This document shows positions 61,984 through 64,000 of a stretch of 64,000 nucleotides of DNA, piece after piece. Within the stretch, counting starts at the first letter, position 1. The number at the start of each line of letters is the position of its first letter. Made by a program: the position numbers and the translations under genes. The notes beneath the pieces were generated by a model. The model was not told where the DNA came from. It saw only the letters and a program-made list of their open reading frames with translations, and ran no database searches. The DNA comes from Ophthalmolycus amberensis (lineage: Eukaryota > Chordata > Actinopteri > Perciformes > Zoarcidae): NCBI GenBank assembly GCA_024529925.1, contig JAFEUB010000736.1, positions 1,190,501 through 1,254,500 on the forward strand, in the 5' to 3' direction.

Positions 61984-62179
61984 ATGCTGGAGGGTATGTC
62001 CCGTCGATCTCGCTCCCTGCTCTCCCTGACCTTGACCACTCTGGCTCTGGCCCTCTCCATCCTGGCTCTCTGCACCTCTTACTGGTGTGAGGGCACCCAC
62101 AAGGTGGTGAAGCCACTCTGCCTGTCGCCCGTCAAAATGAAGAACTGTGGTCAGAACAACAGCGAGCCTTACACCACAG
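61984..62179 (+). CDS. gsg1: GSG1-family claudin-like membrane protein, first coding exon only
   Basis: One exon of 65 codons ending ACA G|GTAGAT (phase 1). It encodes MLEGMSRRSRSLLSLTLTTL and a continuing hydrophobic helix (about 12-32), then TSYWCEGTHKVVKPLC and NCGQNNSEPYTT. The arrangement of a basic start, first membrane span, W-C/F-x-GT-x-KV-x-KP-L/G-C and a short Asn-rich loop is that of GSG1 and GSG1L, four-span claudin-like proteins; GSG1L is an AMPA-receptor auxiliary subunit. KPLC matches GSG1 (VPKPLCGKG) slightly better than GSG1L (KPGC), and GSG1 lies on human 12p like several neighbours. The next exon, expected to begin near WETGDDRF, is not in the window. The frame is open upstream to an earlier ATG at 61861, but that part is low-complexity and unlikely to be translated. 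Confidence 0.68.
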
Positions 62180-64000
62180 GTAGATGTCCCGTTGTCTTTT
62201 AGCTCTCCACATCACTTGTGCAGCTTTATTATGCTTTATTGTTTCTTTTAAGTGTAATGTAACTTGGATTGATGTTCTATTTTTACTGGTAAATGTGTGC
62301 ATGTTTGCATTTGTTTATTTTAATATCCACTTTTTGAGGAGCTTGATGCTGCTCCCCCCTGATTTTGACAATTTTTTGAGTCTCAACAGATCATTCAGCA
62401 GACAAGGTGGAGATGTGCACTGACTGTTAAGCTAAACTTTCTTGAGCAAAAACACTTTCGAGGATTATTCGTGTACATACACAGATTTAGTATCTCATAA
62501 ACAACAATGTTGCATTCATTTGTGAGGAAGTATTCAGACCCTTTTAATGTCGGTTGTTCGTATGTTTTCTTTATGTCAAATAGTTATTCTGCAAAGTAGT
62601 TAGTGAGTACAGCTGTCAAATACATTTAGTGGAATATAAAGTACAACAAGTGGTGAAGTAGAAGTATAAATAAAATGTAGATTTCTTTGATGTGCAGTAC
62701 TACAGAGTAAATGTACTTTGCTATGTTCCACACTGGTTAGTAGAAGTATTTCAGAGTATTAAGCTTTGAGCTGGCCCAAAGCAAAAGGCGACAATACTAA
62801 ACTACAAAAAGTTTCCTGGTGACTCATCCTGATGTCTGTTGCAACACGTTCACAACATGTCACACTTTGTTGTGAACAGCATGAGTTCATGGATTCATTT
62901 GTTTTCCTGGCGTTAGGCTTTTGCGATCGTCAGGCATAACTTGAATGTTGAAATGTTGTTTCTGACCAGGTACCACCCGCCATCGTCACAGGTGGCTGTT
63001 TCAGCTTTATCCTGCTCCAATGATAATCAGACAGTTGCATCATTTATGTATTTCTTGCACAATCACCGTAATTTGTCAAATCAATCCTGTCTCAAGGTCT
63101 ATTTACAGGCTTCTCTGGAGCTTTCAACTGCATCGCTAGGCCTGCATAAGCAGACTCTACCTTAGTACAGCAGATCAAGTACAATGACCAAACTCTGAGA
63201 TGTGATTAATATATCTTTGTAATGGAAAAAAAAGATAGAAAGTTGACTTTAAATTAAGATTAATGTAGTAATCTAAACACAGTACTATTCCCAAGGTCAA
63301 GAATGAGCTCAGTCTCCACAATGCTTGTTGAGGCGTCTGTGAATGAATGTCTCCCGTGTTGAATGTCTTAAGTGTTCACACATTATGTCACATCTTTGTT
63401 TGAGTGTCATGTGGTCAGTTTGTCATTGTGTATCGCCTCTCAAATCTTCCAAAATGTGTCGAGGGTATGAATTTCAGCTTTCTGACTTTGACTTTACCAA
63501 CATTTTGGCCGTGACCGTTGAACCTGATTCCACCACTATTGGATTTCTTGTTCGTTGCACTGTGTCACTGCACAACAACCAATACCTCAAACTAATCTGA
63601 GTGGATAAACTCACTGGCTTCTCCCCATGTGACAAACTGATTGTCCTTGGTTTGATGTTTTTTAATAATCTCTTTTTCAACATACCTTAGTCCCGCAGTG
63701 AATTTAATTATGGTTTAGTATTAATCTGCAGGGTGTGAGGGTAGATCCCAAAGGTTTATTCGTCCATGGGGGGTGAGCGCACTGCCTGCTGCTTGGTTTT
63801 TATTTCTCAACAGATATGCTTGATCCACAATGGGATTAACATATTTTACTGCGTGAAGGAATCATCTTTCATAACTACATGTACTTTGTTTACTTGTACA
63901 AAAAGATCTACCTTTACAGTGGTGCATTTAAGTCTCCCTTCTGCTTCTACACATGATGTACATGTGTTCAGTGTGCACTTCAGTGTTTGTGGATCTCTTA
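62180..64000 (+). other. First intron of the GSG1-like gene
   Basis: About 1.8 kb to the window edge without a second exon. It contains a degenerate repeat (62585-62745) and AT-rich sequence. Short frames here match nothing I know. Confidence 0.6.
62585..62745. repeat. Degenerate fish repeat, related to the one at 22.6 kb
   Basis: Contains AGTAGTTAGTGAGTACAG, AAGTACAACAAGTGGTG, and ACAGAGTAAATGTACTTTGC followed by TTCCACACTGG. It resembles a non-autonomous DNA transposon common in fish. Strongly diverged. Confidence 0.4.

Noticed and set aside
1..64000. CRISPR arrays, bacterial operons, defence islands or integrated viruses
   Set aside because: No spaced direct repeats, no intron-free gene clusters and no viral polymerase or capsid motifs were seen. 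The window is ordinary fish nuclear DNA.

Overview
The window is vertebrate nuclear DNA and almost certainly comes from a teleost fish. Genes have many short exons with GT..AG introns, and there are AATAAA signals, long AC/GT microsatellites and several families of fish-type interspersed repeats. The AID protein has the longer active-site loop and the N-terminus typical of fish AID. There is no bacterial-style gene packing, operon or CRISPR array. All exon models below were assembled by hand, from reading frame, splice-site phase and remembered family sequences.

Left third (1-24 kb): znf628 (+, 5' end outside the window, 17 C2H2 fingers), nat14 (+), aicda (+, five exons), necap1 (+, seven exons) and mfap5 (-, six tiny exons, tail-to-tail with necap1). 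From 23.4 to 30.0 kb I see no supportable gene, only repeats, low-complexity tracts and AT-rich DNA.

Middle (30-50 kb): an SBK-family kinase closest to SBK3 (-) and epn1 (+, eleven coding exons). Between them lies about 7 kb of intergenic or upstream DNA, with a candidate non-coding first exon of epn1 near 38.3 kb.

Right part (49.8-64 kb): foxj2 (-, nine coding exons, tail-to-tail with epn1), isoc2 (-) and atg12 (+), the last two head-to-head on a short shared promoter. The first coding exon of a GSG1-family claudin-like gene (+) follows, and its remaining exons lie beyond the window.

The genes do not form one pathway. What stands out is the mixture. From memory, znf628, nat14, sbk3, epn1 and isoc2 are neighbours on human 19q13.42, whereas aicda, necap1, mfap5, foxj2 and gsg1 lie on human 12p13. 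Here the two sets are interleaved within 62 kb. I found no new multi-gene system. The most interesting local points are the composite synteny, the isoc2 start codon split by an intron, the znf628 duplicated finger array cut by introns, microsatellites abutting aicda and necap1 splice acceptors, and an SBK3-like kinase that keeps all catalytic motifs.
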